Part shown: positions 1 to 12,506 of the stretch, piece after piece | How the letters are laid out: the number at the start of each line of letters is the position of its first letter | Position numbering within the stretch: position 1 is the first letter of the stretch | DNA from: Hofstenia miamia | Lineage: Eukaryota; Xenacoelomorpha; Acoela | Reading direction: 5' to 3' | NCBI GenBank assembly: GCA_004352715.1 | Contig: SCFE01000071.1 | Coordinates: forward strand, 1,040,975 to 1,104,974 | Length of the DNA stretch: 64,000 nt | Program-made: the position numbers and the translations under genes | The notes under the pieces: generated by a model | The model's database searches: none | The model's input: the letters and a program-made list of their open reading frames with translations, nothing else | Told to the model about the DNA's origin: nothing

Positions 1-599
1 GGAGTGAAAAGTTTTGTCATTTGCACACATTTATGAAATTATTAATGTAAGCTCATTTTATTGTGAATCCATAATTGTTTCTATTCGAACGTTACTACAA
101 TAAAGGGGCAGATAAATATGTGAAGAGATAGCAAAATTTTAAAAACAAAATATTTTCTTAGCAAATCCTATGTATGAAGTGTTTAAACCAAAATTCAATT
201 CAATTCTTTTATTGAATAAACGGTTTCCCATGTTTCGAAGTTGTTTTCTTAAGAACTATTAACAAAAGATTGTTTTGTAATGTATATTGTTACGTAGGTC
301 ATGTTATAATTTGGATTCGAATTCGGATTTACAAATCCATTACCTAAATTTAAATTAAAATAAAGGTAGATTCGCAGCGCTTATTACAGAAGCCAGGCAC
401 AAAAAAACTTCTGAAACCACTAAAACAATTCAAGGCACACAATCATTTGTGTAATTCAATGTTTGGGAAATGATGAATTTGACTTTATTAAAGTAAGCGC
501 TCTTTGTGTAAATGCTTTATATGTTTAAAGCTTTATTAAAATATTTATAACTTTTGTACAAACATATGAATATGCACTCATTATTACAAATTAAGTTAC

Positions 600-1152
600 A
601 AATTACGCTAAAATTATGAAGATAAATTAAGAATAAAAACAAAATACAATTATAAAAAATAAAATCACAAATACAATTAAAAGTTTCTTACTTATTACCT
701 CTTTTAGAATATCCAAACTTGTTTTGATCTTCAAGCAAGTTTTTGTAAATTCATTACTTTTGTTTCTTGCCAACTTGGATTGGCAGCTTGTTCCATAAAT
801 TTCACGTGATTGGTGTAAATGCATTTTCCAATAACTTAATTTAACTTGAACTTTGTCTATGCAAACACATGGGCCCTTATTGTAAGAACATAAAATTAAT
901 TAAGAATTTGCTTCCATGACCGATGTTGTTGATATATTTGAACATTTTTACTAAACCAGCTTATAGAATTCATATATATTTGTAATGACTCATTTCTAGT
1001 GTATTAATTACCGCTTTGATTTTGAATATTTTTTAGTTGTTATAAATAACGAGTACCTGCTGCCATTTTTGATCTTAATGTCAACAAAAGATTTAGAAGT
1101 GAAGAAACGATCAATTCTAGCACCCAAATATGTAATTGTATCTGAAGGGAAA
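600..1152 (-). mobile_element. LINE fragment, haplotype copy, cut by gap
   Basis: This is the minus-strand counterpart of the LINE fragment at 13966-15040. The frame at 627-824 matches the C-terminal LINE tail (a stretch like NLWNKLP followed by QVGKKQK across frameshifts). The reverse-transcriptase part lies inside the following N gap. It is decayed and non-coding. Confidence 0.5.
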
Positions 1153-1926
1153 NNNNNNNNNNNNNNNNNNNNNNNNNNNNNNNNNNNNNNNNNNNNNNNN
1201 NNNNNNNNNNNNNNNNNNNNNNNNNNNNNNNNNNNNNNNNNNNNNNNNNNNNNNNNNNNNNNNNNNNNNNNNNNNNNNNNNNNNNNNNNNNNNNNNNNNN
1301 NNNNNNNNNNNNNNNNNNNNNNNNNNNNNNNNNNNNNNNNNNNNNNNNNNNNNNNNNNNNNNNNNNNNNNNNNNNNNNNNNNNNNNNNNNNNNNNNNNNN
1401 NNNNNNNNNNNNNNNNNNNNNNNNNNNNNNNNNNNNNNNNNNNNNNNNNNNNNNNNNNNNNNNNNNNNNNNNNNNNNNNNNNNNNNNNNNNNNNNNNNNN
1501 NNNNNNNNNNNNNNNNNNNNNNNNNNNNNNNNNNNNNNNNNNNNNNNNNNNNNNNNNNNNNNNNNNNNNNNNNNNNNNNNNNNNNNNNNNNNNNNNNNNN
1601 NNNNNNNNNNNNNNNNNNNNNNNNNNNNNNNNNNNNNNNNNNNNNNNNNNNNNNNNNNNNNNNNNNNNNNNNNNNNNNNNNNNNNNNNNNNNNNNNNNNN
1701 NNNNNNNNNNNNNNNNNNNNNNNNNNNNNNNNNNNNNNNNNNNNNNNNNNNNNNNNNNNNNNNNNNNNNNNNNNNNNNNNNNNNNNNNNNNNNNNNNNNN
1801 NNNNNNNNNNNNNNNNNNNNNNNNNNNNNNNNNNNNNNNNNNNNNNNNNNNNNNNNNNNNNNNNNNNNNNNNNNNNNNNNNNNNNNNNNNNNNNNNNNNN
1901 NNNNNNNNNNNNNNNNNNNNNNNNNN
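1153..1926. other. Assembly gap (774 N), sized
   Basis: Flanking bases match 14497 and 15331 in the other copy, where the interval is 833 bp and holds the LINE reverse-transcriptase segment. The gap size therefore appears to be estimated from read pairs and is close to the true length. Confidence 0.95.
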
Positions 1927-2951
1927 AGAAGCTAGTACTAACATATATTTACACTAAAAATTTTTGTTCATATTTAGTTAGTGTTAGTGCCCATTAAATT
2001 TCAGAGAAATTGGAGCATTTTTACACTCCCCTCCCTTTAATAAAAGGCTTATGTAAAAATAGCAATAAAAATAGGCTTGATAATGGTTACTTCAAAGTAA
2101 ACAACATTTAACCTAATCCTATCTCAAAATAGAAAGGCTATAAACAGCAAATATTTCTATTTTATAATAAATTATTCTACTATTATGTTGTTAAAAATGC
2201 ATTCTTACTAATATTAGTTTAGAAGAAAGGGAGTAAGAAATAAAGTAAGATATGTCATTTAATTATTAAAACAAAAGGCAATGAGTTTATCAAAAGGTAA
2301 ATGACGACATTTGATTTTTTTAGTAAAAAATTTTTCGGAATTTGATGATATTTTCAGTATATGCTCATTTTTAATTGAAAACAAAACGGAAAATATAAAA
2401 TTTTTGAAATATATATTTGAGCCAAACCAAATTTAAGAAAGCCTAAAATTTAAAACCTCAAATAACGCGAGCCACAGAGCGACTTAGCCTTAGCCATGAT
2501 AACATTGTCTAGTAATTAGATGATTTGCAAAAATTGAAAAACGGTTTTTCAAAAAAACTGGATTAAAATTCAAATTTTTGATAATACATAGGCTAATAAT
2601 GAACACATTTCAATGAAACTTGGTATTTGGCAATTACACATTAATAAAATGCATAATATTTTCGAAGTGTTTAGGCTTTATTGGAGATCCTCAAAGCTAT
2701 GCACTACTATATTGAAATATTGGATATTGCAGCTTGAATGTCTTACTAATACATGTGAAAATTTAGAAAAATTTTTGGGAGCCATTTTAGAGAAAATTAG
2801 CATGAAAGCCAAAAATGACTAAATTGATGTTATTTTTGTACATTTAACTGAAAAACCTTATGGTGATACTAAATTTAAATTTCTTCTAAGCAATATATGT
2901 TTTTCTACTTAACACTTAATAAGACATATACAGGAACAACTTTCTGTACAA

Positions 2952-2982
<31 letters not shown>

Positions 2983-4050
2983 TTATAAGCACTTATTTAA
3001 ATTGTGATTGTGAACAGAATGTTATTCTTCAAAGTAAACCTTAAATAAATTTTTCAGAAAAAAGAATTAAACTACCACCTAACTATTTTAATGGAAACAA
3101 TGAAGCGTCTACATCATGATGACAGTTTGATTGATTACTCAACGACGGAAAGATAAGTTAATTAATTGCTCGATATATACAATATTATATCTCAGAAAGC
3201 GGAGTGCTTTCCGTTTATTTTTAAATAAAATGTTGATATTAATGAAAACTTAAAATTTGATTCTGTGCTTATTTCAAAATCTCACTTATTTGGTTCAATA
3301 TTAGAATTCTATTGTAGTTGTCTCCAGTAAATATTCCCAAATTTAACCAATTCTAGTAACACTCAGTTTTGCTTTTAGAACAACTCTTCAATCATTGTGA
3401 GGAGAACGTTTACAAATTTAATGTCCTAATTTTGCAATTCTTCATTATTTAGATAGTGGATAGTTTTAAAAATTAATTAAAAATATAAATGCTAATTATT
3501 AACAAGAACATCCAAGCTTGATATATTTGACTCAAATGCATAATTATTCTGGAGTATCATTCTTGCATCATACCTGACTTGGATTTTTCTTACTCTTAGT
3601 TTTTGAAATTTGAGCAAATAATTATAAATTTTGGGGGGATATTTAATATAAATCTTTTAAGGTAAAAAACTTACAGAAAATATCTCTAAATAATGAGAAT
3701 TTTACACTTCTCATCTGAAATCATGATTTTACCAATGTACATGGTTGCAAATCCCTATGAATAATCAGAGGCCCCCATTTTAGTGATTGCTTAAATGCCC
3801 AGAGATATTGAGCTTAATAGACTACTTTATGATTCAAAATGATGTGTTTGACAATTTGCATTGCTCAGTTCTTTATCATGCAACAATTCCAATTTTAATA
3901 AAGCATTCTATGTCTTGGAAAATGATCAAACTTGCATGTTAGGCAAATTGACATTATAAGTAAAGCAAATCATGGCAAAGTGCCCTTATTAGAATTCAGC
4001 ACAATAGCAATTGCGTATTAAGTCAACATGTAGCAAAATGGCGTTGAATA
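1927..4050. other. Non-coding stretch, haplotype copy
   Basis: AT-rich, with stops in all frames. A (TA)n tract lies at about 2952-2974 inside the copy-specific insertion. The 69-codon frame at 2613-2822 lies in that insertion and resembles nothing recognisable. No gene is seen. Confidence 0.7.
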
Positions 4051-4077
4051 ATGAATTTGGTACCTTCAGGTTTATTG
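4051..4077 (+). pseudogene. Truncated start of Gas2-like exon 1 (haplotype copy)
   Basis: Nine codons beginning MNLVPSGLL match residues 1-9 of the Gas2-like protein at 17043, with one silent difference (TTG for CTG). The frame then enters a 1000-N gap, so the rest of this copy is missing from the assembly. It should not be counted as a second gene. Confidence 0.8.
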
Positions 4078-5077
4078 NNNNNNNNNNNNNNNNNNNNNNN
4101 NNNNNNNNNNNNNNNNNNNNNNNNNNNNNNNNNNNNNNNNNNNNNNNNNNNNNNNNNNNNNNNNNNNNNNNNNNNNNNNNNNNNNNNNNNNNNNNNNNNN
4201 NNNNNNNNNNNNNNNNNNNNNNNNNNNNNNNNNNNNNNNNNNNNNNNNNNNNNNNNNNNNNNNNNNNNNNNNNNNNNNNNNNNNNNNNNNNNNNNNNNNN
4301 NNNNNNNNNNNNNNNNNNNNNNNNNNNNNNNNNNNNNNNNNNNNNNNNNNNNNNNNNNNNNNNNNNNNNNNNNNNNNNNNNNNNNNNNNNNNNNNNNNNN
4401 NNNNNNNNNNNNNNNNNNNNNNNNNNNNNNNNNNNNNNNNNNNNNNNNNNNNNNNNNNNNNNNNNNNNNNNNNNNNNNNNNNNNNNNNNNNNNNNNNNNN
4501 NNNNNNNNNNNNNNNNNNNNNNNNNNNNNNNNNNNNNNNNNNNNNNNNNNNNNNNNNNNNNNNNNNNNNNNNNNNNNNNNNNNNNNNNNNNNNNNNNNNN
4601 NNNNNNNNNNNNNNNNNNNNNNNNNNNNNNNNNNNNNNNNNNNNNNNNNNNNNNNNNNNNNNNNNNNNNNNNNNNNNNNNNNNNNNNNNNNNNNNNNNNN
4701 NNNNNNNNNNNNNNNNNNNNNNNNNNNNNNNNNNNNNNNNNNNNNNNNNNNNNNNNNNNNNNNNNNNNNNNNNNNNNNNNNNNNNNNNNNNNNNNNNNNN
4801 NNNNNNNNNNNNNNNNNNNNNNNNNNNNNNNNNNNNNNNNNNNNNNNNNNNNNNNNNNNNNNNNNNNNNNNNNNNNNNNNNNNNNNNNNNNNNNNNNNNN
4901 NNNNNNNNNNNNNNNNNNNNNNNNNNNNNNNNNNNNNNNNNNNNNNNNNNNNNNNNNNNNNNNNNNNNNNNNNNNNNNNNNNNNNNNNNNNNNNNNNNNN
5001 NNNNNNNNNNNNNNNNNNNNNNNNNNNNNNNNNNNNNNNNNNNNNNNNNNNNNNNNNNNNNNNNNNNNNNNNNNNNN
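4078..5077. other. Scaffold gap, exactly 1000 N
   Basis: A round-number gap marking a join of unknown size. The next contig starts in a (TA)n tract. Confidence 0.97.
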
Positions 5078-5935
5078 ATATATATATATATATATACGGT
5101 GCCGTATTACTAACTAACTGGCTAACTGAGCCAGCTAAACACACTTTCTTGCAGTTGATAGAATTTAAATAGTAAAATTTGCACAAGAATTTTTCCTTTG
5201 AATTATTTGAAAATCCAATGTTCATATTATATCTAAAAGTCATTTCAGTTATCATCATATATGAAGGCTAAGCCATATGACTTGGTTCTTGATAAATGAA
5301 GTATCAACCAAAGAATATTAATTTGTGTTTTGTCTGAAAACCGCATAAAAGCTTTACTAAGAGTTGTAGCTGTAATAATACTTTTGCACAAAGTGGACTA
5401 TATTTGAGAGGTGAAAATGAAATAGTAGGCACAAATCAAAGTTCAACCTTTCCATGGATATATTGAAATTTTACATTTATTTCACTTGGGGAATATTAAA
5501 AAGCCGGTGTTTTTTACTTATCTTCTACAATATATAATTTATTCAAGTATTGTACAGTATTAAAAATGAGAACAGCGAAATTCTATACTATTAGTTCAGA
5601 TTCAACCCAAGATATCTCTTTGTGATTAATTAACATTTGTTTTGTAGAATCTAAAAATCATGATGAATCGGCTATGAAATTTTTGTTATGATAGGGCAAC
5701 GCAAACTGAGGTTAGAACTTTAAATCTCAACATGATTAAAATTATCTACTACAGAGTATAATACCATAGAAATGCCAGAAGTATGTAAGGAAAGTACAAT
5801 GGCGTTCAAGCAAGAATAAAAAAATTTGCTCCTGCTCTACACAATCTTTGAATTTTGTGGGCCTAATTTGTGCAAATGCTTTTTTTACTTGATAAAAAAT
5901 TTTACACTTTTTTCATCATCTACATATATATGGGA
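5078..5935. other. Non-coding stretch
   Basis: Starts with (TA)n at 5078-5095. The rest is AT-rich with no frame above about 60 codons and no recognisable motif. Confidence 0.6.
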
Positions 5936-5939
5936 GCTA

Positions 5940-6797
5940 GTGGCACCAACAATAATTAAAGGAACTGTTGAAAAGCCGTTATCAATTACGTGATGCTCTG
6001 GTCGATGTCATGCAAATGCGCATTGCGTGAAAACTAAAAGAAATATGTTCAGCATTTGCAAAATTGAAAATTTCAACAGTCACAGGAAATGAATCATATT
6101 CCCTGTACTCCTTACTTGTTCAATTTATTGCAACAAACAAATCTTTTCAATCAGCACATTTTGATTTTTTTGTATGACGGCCTAGTCTGTTTAATTAATT
6201 CGACAAGAACAAAATTTAGAATTGAGAAGCAAGCCAAGATAATAGTAAGTTGCCATAGCTATTTGTTAGATAAAAGTGCAAAAACTTGCTGACATAGAAA
6301 ATGAGAATGGTGATGCATTTTCAAAAAAAGAACAAGTTAGAGTGGGAAGTATTTTTGGATTTCATAATTACGAAAGTGGGCGAAAAAGCACTAATCTAAT
6401 TACCAAATTTAGAATTGTGTATAAAATAGAATTACTAACAGATTTTGAATTGCAGAAGGAGAACACTGTTTAAATGAAAAGAATCCCTTAGATCTCGATC
6501 ATGTGGATGACTTTCCTACTGAATGAATTCAGTTTTCATAGTGTTTATCTTAATGACATGGCTTCTCCCTATGTAAATTTACTTCATATGTGTTGTATAA
6601 GTTGAGGTAGTTCTTCCAAATATTTACATTGCATGCCAAATTTATTTAACGCCACCTCTTGCTAATCCTGAGGGACAACGATATTTTTTAAAATATTTAG
6701 ATTCTTCTTTTAGTCAAGATAAATTGCGAGACATATCTCTACTGGCCATTGATTTTGATGAAATCACAGTTAATTTTTCAAAATGCAAAGCTGGAAT
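5940..6797 (+). mobile_element. hAT transposase relic (ZMYM1-like), C-terminal part
   Basis: The segment 6618-6797 reads as one open frame, PNIYIACQIYLTPPLANPEG and onward, ending IEL and a TAA. This is the hAT C-terminal dimerisation region as found in ZMYM1-like and P-element-repressor-like transposases, where the pattern is YPN.Y.A..I.LT.PV.N.EGERSFS. The ERSFS signature is degraded to QRYFL. About 100 bp upstream another frame gives LDLDHVDDFPTE, matching the preceding linker of this family. Frames at 6089-6292 and 6276-6473 may be further pieces. Stops and frameshifts between pieces show a dead element. No terminal repeats were found. Confidence 0.55.
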
Positions 6798-6799
6798 CG

Positions 6800-7333
6800 A
6801 GCTGTAATAAAAATAAGTATTATTAATTGCAATTAATAAATAGAAAACAATTGTTTCATTCTTTATTGGTATTAATATAAATTTATGTTATATGAAATTA
6901 ATTTATCTAATGCCATGCTTATATATCCCTATTTTACGATTATGTGGATAGTAGCAATATTTGCACATATATTTCAGGAAATTGCGAATTTTCAATTGGT
7001 TTTTCAATTACTTTCTTTATTTGAATGTAATTATTCAAATATTGTGCTTCGCCAATAATCAAAACATCATATTAATTATTTATTTAGTTTTTGTTAATAT
7101 CTTTCAAGACAACCCTTAAGAATATTCACCGGCGATTCAATCGAAGCAATTGACGTAAATAAATCGATAAAGTCTTTTATGTTTTGATTGGATATTTACA
7201 CTAAAATATATTTAATTGTGTTACTTGAAAATGCTTAAGCATTAATAGAGTTCGAAATAATAGTGAATTGTTGTACTAAGTTTCTACTTAATACAAACCA
7301 TTTGAGACTTCAGGTGAATTATCGCAGGGAACC
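6800..7333. other. Non-coding stretch
   Basis: AT-rich. No coding frame, repeat structure or motif was recognised. Confidence 0.6.
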
Positions 7334-7351
7334 ATATATATATATATATAT

Positions 7352-7352
7352 N
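7352..7352. other. Single-N contig join in (TA)n
   Basis: One N ends the (TA)n tract 7334-7351. Single Ns elsewhere in the window coincide with duplicated flanks or missing sequence, so the local order here should be treated as uncertain. Confidence 0.6.
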
Positions 7353-7792
7353 AACTTGTTTACCAGATTTTACCGGATAACAAATTCTGAGAAAAACTAG
7401 TTTTAATAATGGAATTTTCGAGGAAAAATCTATATTTTTTCAATGATATTGAAATTGTCATGCAACAAAGCAAGTTTCATTTGCAAGAGGTCGATATTAA
7501 TTGAGAAATGAGGTTGTTCTTCATCAATAACCCAAAAATCATAGAATTCATATTTTTTTCTGGTGGCTTATTTTGCAGTCTTTTAAAAATTAGATGGTTT
7601 TCAGATCTAAGGTTAGTTAAATAAGAAATTATAAAGTCATAAACAATAATGTTTTTGTTTTTTGAAAAATACGGTAATATTTGTGGCTGAAATATAAAAG
7701 TCATATTTTGCAATAGTTTCATTAAAATTTAAAAAAAATTAATGTTGGATTGCAACTGCTTTAAATCATTTGAACTAATATATATATATATA

Positions 7793-8792
7793 NNNNNNNN
7801 NNNNNNNNNNNNNNNNNNNNNNNNNNNNNNNNNNNNNNNNNNNNNNNNNNNNNNNNNNNNNNNNNNNNNNNNNNNNNNNNNNNNNNNNNNNNNNNNNNNN
7901 NNNNNNNNNNNNNNNNNNNNNNNNNNNNNNNNNNNNNNNNNNNNNNNNNNNNNNNNNNNNNNNNNNNNNNNNNNNNNNNNNNNNNNNNNNNNNNNNNNNN
8001 NNNNNNNNNNNNNNNNNNNNNNNNNNNNNNNNNNNNNNNNNNNNNNNNNNNNNNNNNNNNNNNNNNNNNNNNNNNNNNNNNNNNNNNNNNNNNNNNNNNN
8101 NNNNNNNNNNNNNNNNNNNNNNNNNNNNNNNNNNNNNNNNNNNNNNNNNNNNNNNNNNNNNNNNNNNNNNNNNNNNNNNNNNNNNNNNNNNNNNNNNNNN
8201 NNNNNNNNNNNNNNNNNNNNNNNNNNNNNNNNNNNNNNNNNNNNNNNNNNNNNNNNNNNNNNNNNNNNNNNNNNNNNNNNNNNNNNNNNNNNNNNNNNNN
8301 NNNNNNNNNNNNNNNNNNNNNNNNNNNNNNNNNNNNNNNNNNNNNNNNNNNNNNNNNNNNNNNNNNNNNNNNNNNNNNNNNNNNNNNNNNNNNNNNNNNN
8401 NNNNNNNNNNNNNNNNNNNNNNNNNNNNNNNNNNNNNNNNNNNNNNNNNNNNNNNNNNNNNNNNNNNNNNNNNNNNNNNNNNNNNNNNNNNNNNNNNNNN
8501 NNNNNNNNNNNNNNNNNNNNNNNNNNNNNNNNNNNNNNNNNNNNNNNNNNNNNNNNNNNNNNNNNNNNNNNNNNNNNNNNNNNNNNNNNNNNNNNNNNNN
8601 NNNNNNNNNNNNNNNNNNNNNNNNNNNNNNNNNNNNNNNNNNNNNNNNNNNNNNNNNNNNNNNNNNNNNNNNNNNNNNNNNNNNNNNNNNNNNNNNNNNN
8701 NNNNNNNNNNNNNNNNNNNNNNNNNNNNNNNNNNNNNNNNNNNNNNNNNNNNNNNNNNNNNNNNNNNNNNNNNNNNNNNNNNNNNNNNNNNN
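7793..8792. other. Scaffold gap, exactly 1000 N, inside (TA)n
   Basis: (TA)n runs into the gap on both sides (7779-7792 and 8793-8809). This indicates that assembly broke at a dinucleotide repeat. Confidence 0.97.
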
Positions 8793-8809
8793 TATATATA
8801 TATATATAT

Positions 8810-10105
8810 TCTGTGCATTGAACAGAAAGTACCTAAATGTATCCAGTGGGAATTGTAAGGTGAAAAGAGATTAAGTAACATGTCTACACGTGAGAAATTT
8901 CTATTCTCTCCATTAGCTAACCCAGACCATAAAACCATTATCTCAATCTAAGCCCTGTTTACACGGAAAATTCCTCTTATGACTTCCTTATGACTTATGT
9001 AAGGGAAAACTTAACGTGTAAACGCAACCGATAATTGTTTCGTAAATAATGATAAAGTCATAATGCAAAACTTATCGTTTATACGACTCTTAAATCTTTG
9101 ATTCTTCATGTTCTGATAATTGCTTTTGATCAATGTACATTTCGTTCTGGTGATGCGTTTTCAAGAAAGCTGTATTCTGTATTGTTTCCATGTTTGAATT
9201 AGGCAATTATTACGAGTGACAAAGCGATTTCTAATTCATTGAGTTGCTGCTGGGTTAAACTCAAAAAACTTATCATGACCCGTCAGACATAATACCCATC
9301 GACTAATACTTGAGTGTCAATATCTTCACAGAGGCTTTCATGTCCTTCTCTATGTTATATATGTCTAATGTTGCAAAATTCTCTGAGTTTGTGGATGATG
9401 TTATTTGCGATTCGTCATAGAGTAGAAGTAAATATCGATTTTGTATGACACGTTTGTGATACCATGCGATGTGGATTACACTCCCAATCTGCGTAATAAT
9501 TTTTTCTAGTGTCCAATTTTGCCGATATACCGTGTGTGGTGAATATTTGGCGGATGTAACATCTTATTGGAATTTACTCCCAAAACAATGAGTACATGGA
9601 AAGGTGTTTTGGAAATGTTTGTCTTGAAGCATAATGACTTCCTTGGTCAATATTACACGGTTCGTCAGTTTTCCTCTATTTTTTCATGTCAGTGAACAGT
9701 TTCCAAGGCCGCAAAGCGGAGCTACTATAATGAAACCAAAAATTGCCTTACATTTCGATAACAAGCGAATTTTTTGTTTCTAATATGAAAATTATAAATA
9801 TTGCTGACAAATAGCTCTAATTGTTAATTCATGAGGATCATTGCATTTTAATAATTCAACACATTAACTGCAAGCAAATTTTTACCAAAAAGAATTTTAG
9901 TATTTCAAATAGATGTAAGTTTACTAAATTCAAAATTTCATTAGTAATTTTTAGATTGAGGGTTGCAAATTCAATAAATTCTTATCGTATTTTAGGAAAT
10001 TGTTTAAACGATTACATTTTAACATACAAACTTAGTATAAACTATTACTGCAATCTAGGGAATTGTATCACTGCCACATTATCACATCAGTAAGTCAAAT
10101 CATTC
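8810..10105. other. Non-coding stretch with possible TE remains
   Basis: GTTTACACG near 8960 and CGTGTAAAC near 9015 form a short inverted pair, as at transposon ends. Minus-strand frames over 9300-9700 are open for short stretches but could not be assigned to a family. No host gene is seen. Confidence 0.4.
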
Positions 10106-10109
10106 GCCG

Positions 10110-10400
10110 ACATTGCTATTTCATGACTATCAAGTCGTTTAGGTCGGCAATCCGCTGTGTTAATTGCTGAATATGGGTTTTTAGCATTCCCCAGAAGTAA
10201 AACTTTAATGTGATTAGGTTAGGTGACTTGTCTGGCTAGTAATCCCCATAACCACGTCCAATTATCTTTTCTCCAAATGTTGTGTGTGTGTGGCTATCTT
10301 TTCTTGTTTGCACAATGATTTTTAGGAATATATTTCTAGATGATGCTTTGGTATTCGATTAGCTGTAGCACCGTTAATGTCTGTAGCTCATAGTGTTGAA
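10110..10400 (-). mobile_element. Tc1/mariner (IS630-type) transposase relic
   Basis: Read on the minus strand, frames give IIGRGYGDY then PDKSPNLITLKFYFWGMLK, followed by a helix-like stretch ending in LTQRIADLNDL. This matches the C-terminal part of invertebrate IS630/mariner-type transposases, where the pattern is ISR.GD..WP.RSPDLTP.DFFLWG.LK. The upstream catalytic Asp region is unrecognisable and frames are broken, so it is an old relic. Confidence 0.5.
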
Positions 10401-10639
10401 CTTGCACTTGTTGGGCCAAGTGGATTGTTTGTTCTGATTTTCCAATTCTTGCATTACCAGTTCACTCCTAGCTTATTCTAGCAATGGCATCCCAGGACGT
10501 ATGAGGTCATGAACCGAGACTATTCTTTTAAATATTTCCTATAATTTCGCCATGGTTGAGATGGCGAATTTATATTTGTCAAAGTGTTGCTGCTTTTTAT
10601 ACATTTACTCTTTTTGAAGAATTGTTGCTATTACTAGGG

Positions 10640-11260
10640 GTGTTCAAATATAAACGGGAATTTTTTTAAAGGTTTTTAATCATGAAAACATTACATTCTA
10701 TTTAAGTGAATAAATAGAATATAACAGTTCACTTCTCAATGTAACAGCGCTTATAAATTTTCTCCATTGATTTAGAAGAGCTTTGATGCCACTCTCAGAA
10801 GGAATTTGGCTGTTTGTTCATTCAATTTTGAACAACGCTTTCGACCTCGTTATCATTTTGTAATTTCCAACTTCCAAGAAATTCTTTCAATGTTTTAAAG
10901 AGATGATAATCCGAGCTAGGTTAGGACTGTAAAAATTCGGTGCACCCAAAGTGCAAACACTTTATTGAATCCAAATTCTTGGTGAAAATTGTTTTCTGCA
11001 CTTCCAATCTTACGCTTGCTTCCTCTGAGTTTTCGCGGTTCTACGACGATTGTTTAAGAAATTGCGAAGTTCTTTAGCCCAACTGTAAACTCTTATCTTT
11101 GATAAACAATCTCTTCCAACTGATTCCTGGAGTTTGGTGATAAACTTTCAACTGTTAAGAACTTAATGATAATGCGTTGACAAATGTTAGCGGTAATTTC
11201 TTGTTCAAACATGACCGTAATGAGCAAGTCATTTATATTGTCCCAATCAAAAGTGAGTAA
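10640..11260 (-). mobile_element. Mariner transposase relic
   Basis: On the minus strand, 10740-10930 reads SSDYHLFKTLKEFLGSWKLQ and then NDNEVESVVQNWMNKQPNSF. This is the mariner C-terminus, where the pattern is PSDYHLF..LK..L.G..F..D.EV...V..WL..QP..F. A frame further 5' on the same strand (about 11000-11240) may be the N-terminal part, with stops. No terminal repeat pair could be placed. It is dead. Confidence 0.55.
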
Positions 11261-11349
11261 TAGTTAATTACTCGCTTTTCCTTGCATTTGCAGCTGTGAT
11301 GACAATATAGTTGCTGAATTATGTTCCGAATTAAATCTTAGATGTTGAA

Positions 11350-11747
11350 ACACCGTTAAGTGAATTTCTTATATCAAAATTGTACTTTCTAATTCAATTA
11401 ATAAAATAATAAAAAATTCCAGTTAATATTTGAAAGCCAGAATTTCGGTGTTTATTATAATTATCACTCTTAAATGTCAAAATATGTATTACTATATAGT
11501 CAACTTCGCATATAAGAATATTGAGTGGACCTAATTTTTCATTCCTTCCTGAATATTCCTTTTGACAAGTTCTGATAGTGAAACATTTTTCGAAAAATTC
11601 TAATTTTGTTCTTATACATGTACCTGAATTTAGCAGATTTACATTAACACTTGTGAATTTTTTTTTTTGACCTAGGTTTGAATTTTAATTGAGTGGTGCA
11701 TGGATTTGGCTTGAAGTCCAAAATGTTCTATTTTCTACTCTACATAC

Positions 11748-11802
<55 letters not shown>

Positions 11803-12506
11803 CTAGGTGTAGATGTTTTCTGGCTTCTCTCAATAAATATATAAGCCATTCAGAATATAAGTTTTCTTAGACACCATAAGTATATAACTCAATTCACAAC
11901 GTATAATATGTATATCCAATCTTATTTTCAAGTTTGTCTTAGCATGGCTGAATCACATTTAGAACTTTTAGATATTTTGCTTAAACTTTTTTATTAAAGA
12001 TGATTGATGTTTATTAATATTTACTACAAACTTATGCAAAATACGAAGAAGAATTAAGACAATTTTCAACTTTAAATTTGATTTTTGTTACATGAATATG
12101 ATTAAAATAGTTGTTTTGTTATGAATTTCTATTTCTTGTTAGTACTTGTTATAAAAATCTGTATTCAAGTTTGAGAATTAATTTTTTATTATAATTATTA
12201 ATTTTTATGGATTTTTAAATATGACCAATAATACTCGCAAAGTAAAAGTACTCTTGTTTATTAAAGGAAACTTGAGAAATCTTTCACTCTTGTCAAATGT
12301 AAAATATCTATCAATCGTCAGTAAAAAGGTGTCATATTTCCATTTTACATGCCAATCACATCTTTAAATAAAAAACAAAATAACATTTCGTAGTTTAATT
12401 TTAAAATTTTCTACAAACTTATTTCTTAGGCTAAATTTTCAGCACTAGCAAAGTAAAGAAAATAAATATTTCAGCTTATTCCACACTATGAATTATTACA
12501 GATATA
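11350..12506. other. Non-coding stretch with long (TA)n
   Basis: Contains the (TA)n tract at 11750-11798. The rest is AT-rich with no frame or motif worth naming. Confidence 0.6.
11750..11798. repeat. (TA)n microsatellite
   Basis: About 24 perfect TA units. Together with 42236-42302 it is one of the longest simple repeats here. Confidence 0.95.

Larger units (their letters stand above)
1..4077. repeat. Diverged copy of 13300-17068 (probable unmerged haplotype)
   Basis: Almost the whole contig aligns collinearly to 13300-17068, with scattered substitutions and several indels. It starts in the second unit of the 472-bp tandem duplication and ends inside the first coding exon of the Gas2-like gene, where ATG 4051 matches ATG 17043. 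An insertion of about 420 bp (about 2606-3024, including a (TA)n tract) is present only here, and about 60 bp near 13805-13866 is present only in the other copy. The copy stops at a 1000-N gap. Few-percent divergence with indels, plus an end at a scaffold gap, fits an allelic contig placed beside its partner. A true segmental duplication is the alternative. Confidence 0.85.

Noticed and set aside
1069-1957. Long open frames of 273-288 codons in three frames
   Set aside because: They are open only because Ns cannot form stops; real sequence contributes a handful of codons.
4011-5258. Frames of 368-411 codons across the first 1000-N gap
   Set aside because: Gap artefacts, with YIYIYI stretches from the (TA)n tract.
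7742-8938. Frames of 359-387 codons across the second 1000-N gap
   Set aside because: Gap artefacts flanked by (TA)n.
8955-9110. GTTTACACG...CGTGTAAAC inverted pair as a transposon end
   Set aside because: Only 9 bp, no matching far end or target duplication could be located.
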